A DNA stretch of 64,000 nt, taken from NCBI GenBank assembly GCA_034670025.1, contig JAXMOE010000002.1, positions 496,001-560,000 of the forward strand. The letters run 5' to 3'. Position numbers and translations under genes: made by a program. Of the stretch, positions 17,814 through 27,200 are shown in pieces. Source of the DNA: PGYR01 sp034670025 (GTDB lineage: Bacteria > Bacteroidota > Ignavibacteria > Kapaibacteriales > UBA2268). The notes below the pieces were generated by a model. That model saw nothing but the letters and a program-made list of their open reading frames with translations. It searched no databases and was not told where the DNA came from. How positions within the stretch are numbered: position 1 is the stretch's first letter; every line of letters begins with the position of its first letter.

Positions 17814-18698
17814 ATGACAAGTTCTACGAAAAATAATGATACGAATCTAATCAATGATTTATTTGAATTAGGAAAGTATAGAATATCTGTTTCTGTTGCT
17901 ATAACTGCAGCTGTAGGGTACTTATTGTATGAAATAAGATTTGATCTAAATCTCCTTCTTACTTTTTTGGGTACTATGCTTATGTCTATGGGGTCTGCCT
18001 CATATAATCATTGGCAAGAACGGAGAATAGATCCACTGATGGAGAGAACTAAGAACAGACCAATTGCTGTTGGTCGTATCTCTTCTGGAAGAGGGTTTGC
18101 TCTCTCGAGTACTATGGCATTAGTTGGTATGTTATTATTACTGGCAACGGGGAATGTTGTTCCTATGTTGATAGGAATTATCACTTTGGCTATATACAAT
18201 TTGGTATATACACCAACGAAGAGGTTCAGCAATTTGGCTGTTATTCCAGGTGCTATTGTTGGAGGTTTACCTCCATTAATTGGGTGGGCAGCAGCAGGCG
18301 GCTATATGTATGCTCCAGCTATTTGGGCCGTTGCATTTTTCTTGTTCTTATGGCAAATGCCTCACTTTTGGTTGCTTTTGCTTCTATTTGAAAAAGACTA
18401 TAACAAAGCTGGTTTTGTTATGTTGAACAAGTGGCTAAATATCAATCAAATAGGTAGAGTTACTTTTGTTTGGATAGTATCGTTAGCAGTAATTACAATG
18501 ATTGTACCATTCTACGGTGTAATTGACAATTTGATAATACTTATATTATTCTTTATTGCTCAATTGGTCTTAGTGTACAATTCGAGATACTTAATTGCGA
18601 AACAGCTCAGTAGAAAACTGATTCGCAAGACATTTATGTTTATTAACATTTATGTACTTTTAATTTTAATATTAATTATAATAGATAAAACAATATAG
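17814..18698 (+). CDS. ctaB: Protohaem IX farnesyltransferase (haem O synthase)
   Basis: A 294-residue member of the UbiA prenyltransferase superfamily with about nine membrane segments. The first catalytic motif is ASYNHWQERRIDPLMERTKN (about residues 62-81), with N and D residues that bind Mg-farnesyl diphosphate. It is followed by RPIAVGRIS and the second motif region YTPTKRFSNLAVIPGAIVGG. These are diagnostic of CtaB/CyoE. It converts haem B to haem O, the precursor of haem A used by the oxidase encoded just upstream. No CtaA haem A synthase gene is present in this window. Confidence 0.93.
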   Translation: MTSSTKNNDTNLINDLFELGKYRISVSVAITAAVGYLLYEIRFDLNLLLTFLGTMLMSMGSASYNHWQERRIDPLMERTKNRPIAVGRISSGRGFALSSTMALVGMLLLLATGNVVPMLIGIITLAIYNLVYTPTKRFSNLAVIPGAIVGGLPPLIGWAAAGGYMYAPAIWAVAFFLFLWQMPHFWLLLLLFEKDYNKAGFVMLNKWLNINQIGRVTFVWIVSLAVITMIVPFYGVIDNLIILILFFIAQLVLVYNSRYLIAKQLSRKLIRKTFMFINIYVLLILILIIIDKTI

Positions 18699-18713
18699 CT
18701 TAAAGGCAAAATA

Positions 18714-20159
18714 ATGGAACTATTTAATGATTTGGTAATACCGGTTGGTTCTACTCACCTAACTTTAATTAGGTTGATGCTTTACATTTCATCTGCATTT
18801 TTATTCTCCTACGTGGGGTTACTATTTGGCTCTGTGTGGTTGTCTGCATTGGCAAAATCAAAAGCAAAGAAGAATAATGATGTTGCTTACCAAAAGTTAG
18901 CTCAAGACATGATTAATGTAGGTACTGGAATAACTGGAATGTGGTTTGGACTTGGACTAGTCCCTATGCTAAGTTTTATTCTTAGTTACCCTCAGTTATT
19001 ACATAGAACTGAATCTGATGTAGTAGGGTATTTGTTTGTTGCATTATTCTTGTTACTTATGGGTATTGCTGCTGCTTATGGTTACAAAAGTGCTATGAAT
19101 TTCAAATCTGTATTCTATTCATTTAAAACAAATGTTAGATCTACAAGTGCTGGAATAGTAGATGATTATCACCATCTTGATGAAGAGGTTGAGAATAACG
19201 GCTCTTTTGCTTCTATCTGGAGTATAATATTTCTAATAGTAGCAACTTGGTTTATTGCTGGTGCTACAACTTATGCTTATGACACTTCACTTTGGGGTGC
19301 TTCTATATTTGATATGATTTTCAGTATGAACACTAGTATGAAAGCGATATTAATACTTACTATGGGTATTGCATTAGCTTCTGCTATTTACTTGTTCCTT
19401 ACTTTTTCATGGCAAGACGGTGTTAAGAATATTGATGAGTACACTAAGAAACAATACTTGACATTTGCTAGAAAAAATGGTCTTTATGCTGCTATGATTA
19501 TACCAATAGTGTATGCACTACAGATAGTTACTATTCCTAGTGGGGCATTATCTGGATGGATGTTTGTATTTGGACTATTGTCATTACTATTTATATTATT
19601 CTTTGCTCAGTCAGTTTATGTAACTAAGAAGAAAGAACACGAAAAAGGCATTAAGTATGGCTTTATGTTTATGCTAATAGCATTTGCTATGTTTGCAGCA
19701 CAAGATCAACAAGCTTTCCATATTTCTGTTTCAGGTAATTTACACGCAATAGCAGAAGTAGCAGAAGTAGCTGAAGCAGAAAGATTAGCACTTTATGAGT
19801 CAGAAGAAAATCAACCACAGATTGACGCAAAAGCAATTTATGACACTCGCTGTATTGCTTGTCACAAGTTTGATAAAAAGCAAATGACTGGACCTGCTTA
19901 TAACGACGTTGTAACTAAATATGAAGGCAAGGAAGCAGAATTGGTTAAATTTATTTTGAACCCATCTCCTCAAAATCCTGCGGATTATCCTGCTGGTATG
20001 GCTAATCAAGGCCTTACTCCTGCTGAAGGTAAAGCAATGGCGAAATGGTTAATGGGTAAAGTATTAGGCGGTGGAGAAAGCGAAGAGAAGCCAGAAGGTG
20101 ATGCTCCTGCTGAAGAAGAACCTGCTGCTGAAGAAGAGGCAACTGCTTCTGCTGAATAG
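18714..20159 (+). CDS. Polytopic membrane protein fused to C-terminal cytochrome c
   Basis: Residues 1-340 contain about eight hydrophobic segments (roughly 18-43, 70-95, 104-125, 167-190, 210-232, 257-280, 282-303 and 313-330), with conserved-looking histidines in GSTHLTLIR and QAFHIS. After a helical EVAEVAEAE linker comes a small cytochrome c domain with CIACH at 380-384 and a methionine in KKQMTGP. The tail is a Glu/Ala/Pro-rich stretch. The membrane part is reminiscent of quinol-oxidising or cytochrome bd-type subunits, but I cannot assign a family. It lies 15 bases after ctaB and is the last gene before the terminator, so it belongs to the respiratory unit. It may be an electron-transfer module feeding the oxidase. 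Confidence 0.7.
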   Translation: MELFNDLVIPVGSTHLTLIRLMLYISSAFLFSYVGLLFGSVWLSALAKSKAKKNNDVAYQKLAQDMINVGTGITGMWFGLGLVPMLSFILSYPQLLHRTESDVVGYLFVALFLLLMGIAAAYGYKSAMNFKSVFYSFKTNVRSTSAGIVDDYHHLDEEVENNGSFASIWSIIFLIVATWFIAGATTYAYDTSLWGASIFDMIFSMNTSMKAILILTMGIALASAIYLFLTFSWQDGVKNIDEYTKKQYLTFARKNGLYAAMIIPIVYALQIVTIPSGALSGWMFVFGLLSLLFILFFAQSVYVTKKKEHEKGIKYGFMFMLIAFAMFAAQDQQAFHISVSGNLHAIAEVAEVAEAERLALYESEENQPQIDAKAIYDTRCIACHKFDKKQMTGPAYNDVVTKYEGKEAELVKFILNPSPQNPADYPAGMANQGLTPAEGKAMAKWLMGKVLGGGESEEKPEGDAPAEEEPAAEEEATASAE

Positions 20160-20189
20160 TTAAATCTAAACTTAAAAATATTAAAAAAG

Positions 20190-20224
20190 GCCATTAGCTA
20201 ATTACAGTTAATGGCTTTATTTGT
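20190..20224 (+). terminator. Intrinsic terminator of the ACIII-oxidase operon
   Basis: Inverted repeat GCCATTAGCT / AGTTAATGGC (one G-T pair) followed by a T-rich TTTATTT run, 30 bases after the last respiratory gene. It closes the block that begins at actA. Confidence 0.8.
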
Positions 20225-20324
20225 ACTAAATTTAAAAACTTTACATCATATTTATTTTTATCTTAGATATTAAATTTATTATATTGATAAATATCAAACA
20301 AATAGAATAAGTTAATTGTGTCAA

Positions 20325-21083
20325 ATGAAGAATAAAATAATTGAAAGTCTTAAGGAAATTGAAAAAGAAAATGAAATTGAAATTCTCTTAGCTTGTGAGA
20401 CCGGATCAAGGGCATGGGGATTCCCATCACCAGACAGTGATTATGATGTTAGAATTATTTACAAGCATAAACCAGAATGGTATTTGACAATAAAAGAAGG
20501 TAAAGACTCAATTGACTTGATGTTAGAGGAGAATGAAATTGATATTTCAGGTTGGGAACTCAGAAAGTCTTTAAGGTTACTTCAAAAATCGAATCCGCCA
20601 CTACTTGAGAGAATACAATCACCAGAAATGTATTTGATTAATAATGAATTTCTTGATTCAATTAATAAAACATCTAAAAATTTTTACTCTAAGATAGCAA
20701 CTATACACCACTATGCAGGAATGGATCATAAAGCATTTTCGGAAGTAGATGGAAGTTCAAAATATAAATTGAAAAAGTTATTTTATAGTTTAAGAGCATC
20801 AATGGCATGCAAGTGGATAATTCAGCGAGATGAAGTAGTTCCAATTGAATTTTCAATTATGTTGGAAGGAATTAGTATAGATGAATCTATAAAAACAAGA
20901 ATACAAGAATTAATTGAATTAAAGAGAATGAAAAGTGAGTCCTACCTTCATTCAGGAGAATTTGAAGTTCAAAAATTGATACAAGACAGTCTTTTTGAAG
21001 CTGATAAAAAGTCTAAAAGCTTACCTTCTGCCAAAGGTAATGTAAATGAACTTAATGATTTACTAAGACAGTTTGTTTGCTAA
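20325..21083 (+). CDS. RlaP-like nucleotidyltransferase, first of a tandem pair
   Basis: I prefer the ATG at 20325 to the TTG nine bases earlier. Residues 27-41 (GSRAWGFPSPDSDYD) form the GS...DxD active-site motif of the DNA polymerase beta-type nucleotidyltransferase fold, with Asp39 and Asp41 as metal ligands. The rest is helical, with SNPPLLERIQSP and YHYAGM-like segments typical of the COG3541/RlaP family (predicted nucleotidyltransferases first noted beside RNA ligases). Its substrate is not known. It starts a two-gene unit after the respiratory terminator and is directly abutted by a second member of the same family. Confidence 0.8.
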   Translation: MKNKIIESLKEIEKENEIEILLACETGSRAWGFPSPDSDYDVRIIYKHKPEWYLTIKEGKDSIDLMLEENEIDISGWELRKSLRLLQKSNPPLLERIQSPEMYLINNEFLDSINKTSKNFYSKIATIHHYAGMDHKAFSEVDGSSKYKLKKLFYSLRASMACKWIIQRDEVVPIEFSIMLEGISIDESIKTRIQELIELKRMKSESYLHSGEFEVQKLIQDSLFEADKKSKSLPSAKGNVNELNDLLRQFVC

Positions 21084-22148
21084 ATGGATATCCAACAAAT
21101 AAAAAATAGAAAGCTAATTTTATTTGAATGTATCAGTGGCAGTAAAGCTTACGGTTTAGATACACCCGAATCAGACACAGATATAAAAGGAGTATTTGTA
21201 CTACCTAAAGAGGAGTTTTTCTGTATGAATTATATTCCTCAAATTAGTAATAAGTCTAATGATATAGTTTATTATGAGTTAGGTAGGTTTTTAGAATTGT
21301 TGTCTTATAATAATCCCAATATTTTAGAATTATTAAATACTAACAAGACTGAAATAAATATCAAATCTTCTATAATTGAAAGTATAGATTCAAGTAAAAT
21401 TTTGTCAAAACTTTGTAAGAATTCATTTGGTAAATATGCAATTTCGCAGATTAAGAAATCCAGAGGCCTGAATAAAAAGATTCTCAACCCCATTGATAAA
21501 GAAAAGAAAAGTGTATTAGACTTTTGTTACATTAGTCTAAATAACAGATCGATTGGATTGAAAGAATATTTAAAGTATAATAATTTTGAGCAAGAAAATT
21601 GTGGACTTATTAAAATTCCAAATATGAGAAATTTGTTTGGATTATATCATTCAATTGAAATACCATATAAAGGAATAATAAAGAATGAAAATTCTAATGA
21701 TATTGCTTTGAGTTCAATACCTAAAGGGGAGAGTCAATTAACATTATTATACTTTAATCTGGAAGGATATTCGACTTATTGTAAAGAATATAGAGAATAT
21801 TGGGCGTGGGTTGAAAAAAGAAATGAGAAAAGATTTGAAAATACTATTTCGCATGGAAAAAATTATGATGCAAAAAATATGATGCATGTATTTCGGTTGT
21901 TAGATATGGCAATCGAAATTGGAAAAGAAGGTATTGTAAACCCTAAAAGACCAAATAGAGATTACTTATTATCTATCAAAAATGGGGAACATGATTATGA
22001 AGAGTTACTTAAACTCGCCGAATCAAAAAAGGTAGAATTAGAGACAGTATACTCAAAAACATATCTACCTGATTTACCAGACATTGATTATATTAATAAA
22101 CTACATTATGAATTTCGATTAAAACTTTATGAAAAAGAAGATAATTAA
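21084..22148 (+). CDS. RlaP-like nucleotidyltransferase, second of a tandem pair
   Basis: The ATG follows the previous stop codon with no spacer. Residues 19-33 (GSKAYGLDTPESDTD) give the GS...DxD metal-binding motif, Asp31 and Asp33, in the form most typical of RlaP-family proteins (YGLxTPxSDxDxxGVF). Conserved helical segments NPNILELL (about 74-81) and KNMMHVFRLLDMAIEI (about 265-280) follow. The protein is 354 residues, about 100 longer than its neighbour, and only distantly similar to it outside the motif, so this is not a recent duplication. Some family members act in RNA repair next to RNA ligases, but no ligase gene is adjacent here. The nucleotide and acceptor are unknown. Confidence 0.82.
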   Translation: MDIQQIKNRKLILFECISGSKAYGLDTPESDTDIKGVFVLPKEEFFCMNYIPQISNKSNDIVYYELGRFLELLSYNNPNILELLNTNKTEINIKSSIIESIDSSKILSKLCKNSFGKYAISQIKKSRGLNKKILNPIDKEKKSVLDFCYISLNNRSIGLKEYLKYNNFEQENCGLIKIPNMRNLFGLYHSIEIPYKGIIKNENSNDIALSSIPKGESQLTLLYFNLEGYSTYCKEYREYWAWVEKRNEKRFENTISHGKNYDAKNMMHVFRLLDMAIEIGKEGIVNPKRPNRDYLLSIKNGEHDYEELLKLAESKKVELETVYSKTYLPDLPDIDYINKLHYEFRLKLYEKEDN

Positions 22149-22164
22149 TATCTTAGTTTTTAGT

Positions 22165-22195
22165 AAAAAAAGCTCCAAAATGGAGCTTTCTTTAA
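22165..22195. terminator. Bidirectional terminator between convergent genes
   Basis: A perfect AGCTCCA / TGGAGCT hairpin with a 3-base loop is flanked by an A-run on the left and a T-rich run on the right. It can end both the nucleotidyltransferase pair and the oppositely oriented oxidoreductase gene. Confidence 0.85.
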
Positions 22196-22219
22196 ATTTC
22201 TAATAATTGAAGATAATCT

Positions 22220-23206
22220 CTATTTGGCTATTATCTCGCTAATCTTTTCTGCTATTCTCAGTGCTTCCGTTGCTTCGTAGCCAGTTACTGATACATCTTC
22301 GTCATTTTCAATCGCATTTATGAATGAGTTGTGCTCTTCGGCTATTGCGTTTATCTCAGGTATCACTGGTTTTTTGAAGTATATGTTTCTGTTCTTTTGT
22401 CCTGCTTCTATACTGCCGAGCATTGTGGCCGGGACTATGTTTTCTGTCTTTGGCAAATCGCCGTCTATTATCTCAAATACTTCTACTTCTGGCTTACCGA
22501 AATCGCAGGAGATATAGTTATCTTTCTGGAAAAATCTCATTTTTCTCATTGGTCTGGCTGATATTCGTGATGCCGTTAGGTTCGCCACAGCACCATTTTC
22601 AAAAGTCAATCTGGCGTTACAAATATCTGCTGTGTCTGTGATTACAGATACGCCATTAGCATCGATTGCAGTTACTGATGAGCCGATTAGGTGCAGTACG
22701 ATATCTATATCGTGAATCATAAGATCATGGATAACAGACACATCTGTTGCACGAGTTTTGAACTGTGCTAATCTGTGTGCTTCTATAAACATAGGATTTA
22801 GCTCATAAGTACTAAGTGCAGCAAGTGCCGGGTTGAATCTCTCTACGTGTCCCACCTGCAGTTTGACTTTATTGTCGCGGGCCTTTTCACAAAGTTTCAA
22901 TCCCTCTGTGTGAGTATGAGTTATTGGCTTTTCTATGAAAATATGCTTTCCTGCTTCTAAGCATTTGTTAGCTATTTCATAGTGATGGATAGTAGGTGCA
23001 GCAATAATTAGTGCATCAGAACTATTGATTGCATCTTCTAATGTTGCAAATGCAGTAATGTTATGTTCGTTTGCTAATTCTGTTGCTTTTTCCGTATTCG
23101 GATCGAATATTCCAACTACATCAGCATTCTCATTTTGCTTTAATAACTTCAGGTGAATAGAGCCAAGATGACCAGTTCCAATGACTGAAAATTTGATATT
23201 TGCCAT
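22220..23206 (-). CDS. Gfo/Idh/MocA-family NAD(P)-dependent oxidoreductase
   Basis: A 328-residue two-domain dehydrogenase. The N-terminal Rossmann fold has the dinucleotide-binding loop GTGHLG at about 11-16, and the family EKP motif (IEKPIT, about 92-97) supplies the catalytic lysine. A VGHVERFNPALAAL segment near 120 and the HDLMIHDIDI segment near 165 match the subgroup that acts on nucleotide sugars or sugar acids. In related bacteria members of this subgroup lie near lipopolysaccharide genes and oxidise UDP-GlcNAc. Here the neighbours do not settle the substrate. It precedes the Xer gene's stop by 55 bases on the same strand order, so the two may be cotranscribed. Confidence 0.85.
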   Translation of the reverse strand: MANIKFSVIGTGHLGSIHLKLLKQNENADVVGIFDPNTEKATELANEHNITAFATLEDAINSSDALIIAAPTIHHYEIANKCLEAGKHIFIEKPITHTHTEGLKLCEKARDNKVKLQVGHVERFNPALAALSTYELNPMFIEAHRLAQFKTRATDVSVIHDLMIHDIDIVLHLIGSSVTAIDANGVSVITDTADICNARLTFENGAVANLTASRISARPMRKMRFFQKDNYISCDFGKPEVEVFEIIDGDLPKTENIVPATMLGSIEAGQKNRNIYFKKPVIPEINAIAEEHNSFINAIENDEDVSVTGYEATEALRIAEKISEIIAK

Positions 23207-23261
23207 AATTATTGACTTTTTGTCTGTTTTTAAAGCTCGAATTTACTAAATTTTGGTGAGT

Positions 23262-24152
23262 TTATGCCTTTGGGTGTGCATTTTTATACGCATCTTTTAA
23301 TCGTTCGATTGATAAGTGTGTATAAACTTGGGTCGTAGAGAGCGAGCTGTGGCCCAACATTTCACTTACCGAACGGATGTCCGCTCCATTGTCAAGTAGA
23401 TGAGTAGCAAAGCTGTGCCTTAGTGTGTGTGGGCTTTTTTGAGATAAATCAGATATTGCAGACATAGCTGTGTTAACACTTCTATAAGCTGTGAATCTAT
23501 CTAACTTCTTGCCATTTGATTTTATAAATAGGTGTTTGGTGTTAGAGACAATGCTTTTTCTGATTGATTCATACTCACGTAGTGTTTCTAATGTCTTGCT
23601 CCCAATAGGGACGTAGCGTTCTTTGTTCCCTTTACCAATGACTTTAAGCAATCTTTCTTGTTTGTCTATCTGGTTTACTTTTATTTCTAAAACTTCGCTT
23701 ATCCTGAGTCCACAGCTGTAGATTATATCTACTAATGCCTTGTCTCTTATTCCTTCAAAAGTAGTGCAGTCAAAATAGTCCAGTAACTTATTTACTTCTT
23801 TCAATTGGAGATAATTAGGTAGTTTTTTCTCTGTTTTGGGCGATATTACAGCAGCAGCCGGGTTTTTCTCAATTAGTTCTTTTTTGAAAAGGTATTTGAA
23901 AAGCGATTTTACAGCAGCTAATTTCAATCGAAGTGATGATTTTTTTAATCCTCGGTCGTGAAGATAGCCCAAGTAGGGGGTGATATCGTCCGAATCGAGT
24001 ATAGTTACATCTATGTCAGATTCAAAAGCTTCTGTCAAAAATTCGTCAAATTGATTCAAAGCAGTAATATAGGTATCTATTGTATTATTAGAATATCCTT
24101 TTTCTACTTGTAAGTAGTTGATAAACTTTTCTATAGCTTTGCTAAGTTTCAT
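23262..24152 (-). CDS. Tyrosine recombinase of the XerC/XerD type
   Basis: A 296-residue protein, the usual length for chromosomal Xer recombinases. It has an N-terminal SAM-like DNA-binding domain (residues 1-90) and a C-terminal catalytic domain. All catalytic residues are present: Arg150 (GLRISE), Lys174 (GKGNKER), His242 and Arg245 (HTLRHSFATHLL), His268 (LGHSS) and the nucleophile Tyr277 (VYTHL). These act in chromosome-dimer resolution at dif sites. There is no adjacent att site, excisionase or phage gene, so I read it as the housekeeping enzyme rather than a mobile-element integrase. XerC and XerD cannot be separated from this sequence alone. Confidence 0.92.
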   Translation of the reverse strand: MKLSKAIEKFINYLQVEKGYSNNTIDTYITALNQFDEFLTEAFESDIDVTILDSDDITPYLGYLHDRGLKKSSLRLKLAAVKSLFKYLFKKELIEKNPAAAVISPKTEKKLPNYLQLKEVNKLLDYFDCTTFEGIRDKALVDIIYSCGLRISEVLEIKVNQIDKQERLLKVIGKGNKERYVPIGSKTLETLREYESIRKSIVSNTKHLFIKSNGKKLDRFTAYRSVNTAMSAISDLSQKSPHTLRHSFATHLLDNGADIRSVSEMLGHSSLSTTQVYTHLSIERLKDAYKNAHPKA

Positions 24153-24285
24153 AACAATAGTTAAGCAAATAGTGTGCCTAAAGCCAAAGTTGTAAACAAA
24201 ATGGCAGTTTTATTTTTACTACTTTAGTAATTTTAGTTATATTAGCTTATCTATCAAAACTAACGGTAATTAACTTTACTTTATT

Positions 24286-27200
24286 ATGAAAAAAATTATA
24301 CTACTTTTACTTTTTATTAGCTCTTACTCATTGTTTTCTCAGAACCACTACATGATTCCAGATATCGGCGCACCCGATATGGCAATCTATGTTGAGCTTG
24401 TTGCACCACATGATGCAAAGGGCTATTTCGGTGATGATGGCTTCTACTTACCTGGAGTTGATGACGAAGTTGACTTCAATGTGACTAAGAACGGTGCTTT
24501 GGTTGAGTTTGGGCCAACTGTAGTTTCTTGGGAAGGGAGATTAGTTTCTACTCATATATTTGTAAAACAAACGGCAAACCCTTCACAAATTACCCCAGAC
24601 CCAGCGTGGCAAGTGGAGTTCAGTGTAGAGGGAACAACAGTGCCTGCACCGAGAGATTTTACTTTCAGCATTGTGCAGCCGCAAACGCTTGGCAATAATG
24701 GTGATATAACTGGAATAAATGAAACAATATTTGGTGAAGGAAACTTAGGGGTACGTTCTGCGAGAGGTGCAATTATTGTTGACTCGCTTATTCTAAAAGA
24801 CAATACGACTTACACAATCACTACAAATGACCCAGATGGTGATTTGACAAATGGAAATCAAGGGTATTTGCCTGCTGTTATACTGAGCAAAGGCCCGATA
24901 AAAGGTACCAACTCTGTTATTTCTGTTTCTTCTGAAAACAAACACGGAGGCCCTGGCGGCGGCGGCGGTGGCGGCAACTTCCAAGACAACATAACAAGTG
25001 GTGTTCAAAGGGGTTCTAATGGAGGAAATGGTTTTACTAGTGGAGGTAAAGGCGGTACGAACCTTTATATAATTAGATCTGGTAACTATAGAGAGTTTGG
25101 TAGTAGCACTGGCCCTGATGGAGAAAGTTTAAATGGTGTAGAATCCTACTCCCCAAGTGGTAACGAAGGTTGGCAAGCATCTTATGGAGGTACGGGGCAT
25201 CCTTTTGGTAAAATAGGAGTTCAGAGCTTTAGTGGCAGCGATGCAAATAATCAAGGTGGCTTTGGCGGAGGTTCTGGGTATAATGACAATACTCGTGGAG
25301 GTGCTGGTGGTTATGCCACAGCTGGTGGCGGTGACAACGTAACTGGTGGAACAACTGGAGGTCAAGTACATGGAAATGAAATGACTATTCCACTTGCTGG
25401 TGGTTCGGGTGGAGCTGGTGGTAATCCTGAAGCAAACCCCATTTCTCTTGACTTTGTTGTAAATAGTGGAGAAGGCGGCGGCGGTGGCGGTGCACTTTTG
25501 CTATTTGCTAGAGAAATAGATGGAGTTTCAATAACAGCAGATGGAGATGATGGAAGAAACGGTTATGATAATGCCGAAGGTGGCCCTGGCTCAGGTGGAG
25601 CTGCAGTAATTATGTCTAAAAATGGAATTAGTAACTCTACTCTTTCGGCAAGTGGAGGTTCGCGTTCAGGTAGAGATGGCGGTGCTGGAAGAATTAGATA
25701 CGATGGCTATCAGGCATTTACACCCATAAGCTTTTCACCTAATGATGCTACAGATTACAGAGGTATTAGTACGGATAGTTCACAGACTATAACACCAAAA
25801 CATAGATTCACTGGTACTCATGAGCCAGGAAAGGAGATACTAATATATATTAAATCAGAAGTATCAAATTGGCAACTTTTAAGACCGTCTTTTAGTCCCG
25901 GGAGTGTCAGTTGGGGGGTGAATTTTAATTTCGATAGATTTCACGAAGATGAATATTATATTTCTGTAGTTCAAACTGAAACACAATCCGTAGATGATTA
26001 CACTTATGAGCCAGAAAAAGTCTTATCGCAAGCTGCAACGAATATAGTTCGCTTTGGAGAACCAGATATTTATTTTCCAGAAGATACTACATTTAACGTG
26101 ATAAATTGTTCTGGGGCGACTCTTGTGGACTCTATTCAAATACAATCGATTGGTGGTGACTATTTATTCCTTAAACCATGGAAATTGATTTTTGGTGACA
26201 GAGGAATAGATTTTACTCCATTTGTATCTGCAAAATATATTGTTCCAGACGGGCCTGATAGTCTTGGTTATATAAATTTCACTTACACGAAACAACCTGG
26301 GCATAGTGGTATTATAACTGATACTTTATATATATTTCATGACGGTGTATCATTTAGAGATACTGTTGCAATAGCAATTAACATAAACCTACAAGATGTA
26401 GATGTTACCTTCTTGAATGAACAGGAAACACAGGTGATTGACACTTTAGATTTGGGAGTTATTTGTAAAGGAGAGTTGGCAAATGCAAAATTCAATATTA
26501 GGAACGATTCTGAATTTGATATAAATAATCTTGACATATCAATTATTGATGAGGGAAATGGAATAGCTTCATCATTTGATGCAGCTCCTAATAACATTGG
26601 ACTAATTGAAAAAGATCAATCCACTCTAATAGATGTGAATTTTCAGGACTTGACGGAGACTGCTTACCCTAATGGAGTATATGCTTTATTAGTTATTAAT
26701 TCAGACGAATGTCCTGACGGTATTGATACGCTTGTACTAAAGGTAACAGTTGCAGAAGCCGAATTAACATTTAGTGAAGCTGATAATAGTTTGGATTTTG
26801 GTAATGTTAATCCGAATCAGACTAAAGATATGATCGTGATAGTTACAAACACTGGTGCAAAGCCAGCATTGATACAGACACCTCCGGCGGCACTCGCACC
26901 TTTTATTTATAAAGGAGCCGACCAGCCGTTGCCTTACTTACTACAACCAATATCAGTTGACCCTACTGCAAAATTGGAATTGACTTATACTTTTGCACCA
27001 ACGGCAGAAAATAATTATAATTATTCAACTATCATATCATCTGCATTCAGCAGTAATGAAGGAAGTTGTGAAGCAGAAAAAACACTAACTTTAACTGGGA
27101 CTTCATCACTGGCAAATATTGAATTTCCTGATACTCTTGATTTTGGTATTTTATACGAATGTGAGTCTGATAGCTTAGATGTTTTCATCAAAAATAAATA

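Noticed and set aside
23262..24152. Tyrosine recombinase as evidence for an integrated mobile element
   Set aside because: It has the length and full catalytic set of a housekeeping Xer recombinase, with no adjacent phage, excisionase or att repeats.
24940..25700. Glycine-rich DNA stretch as a tandem repeat or CRISPR-like array
   Set aside because: The GGN-rich bases come from irregular Gly codons; there is no constant repeat unit or spacer.
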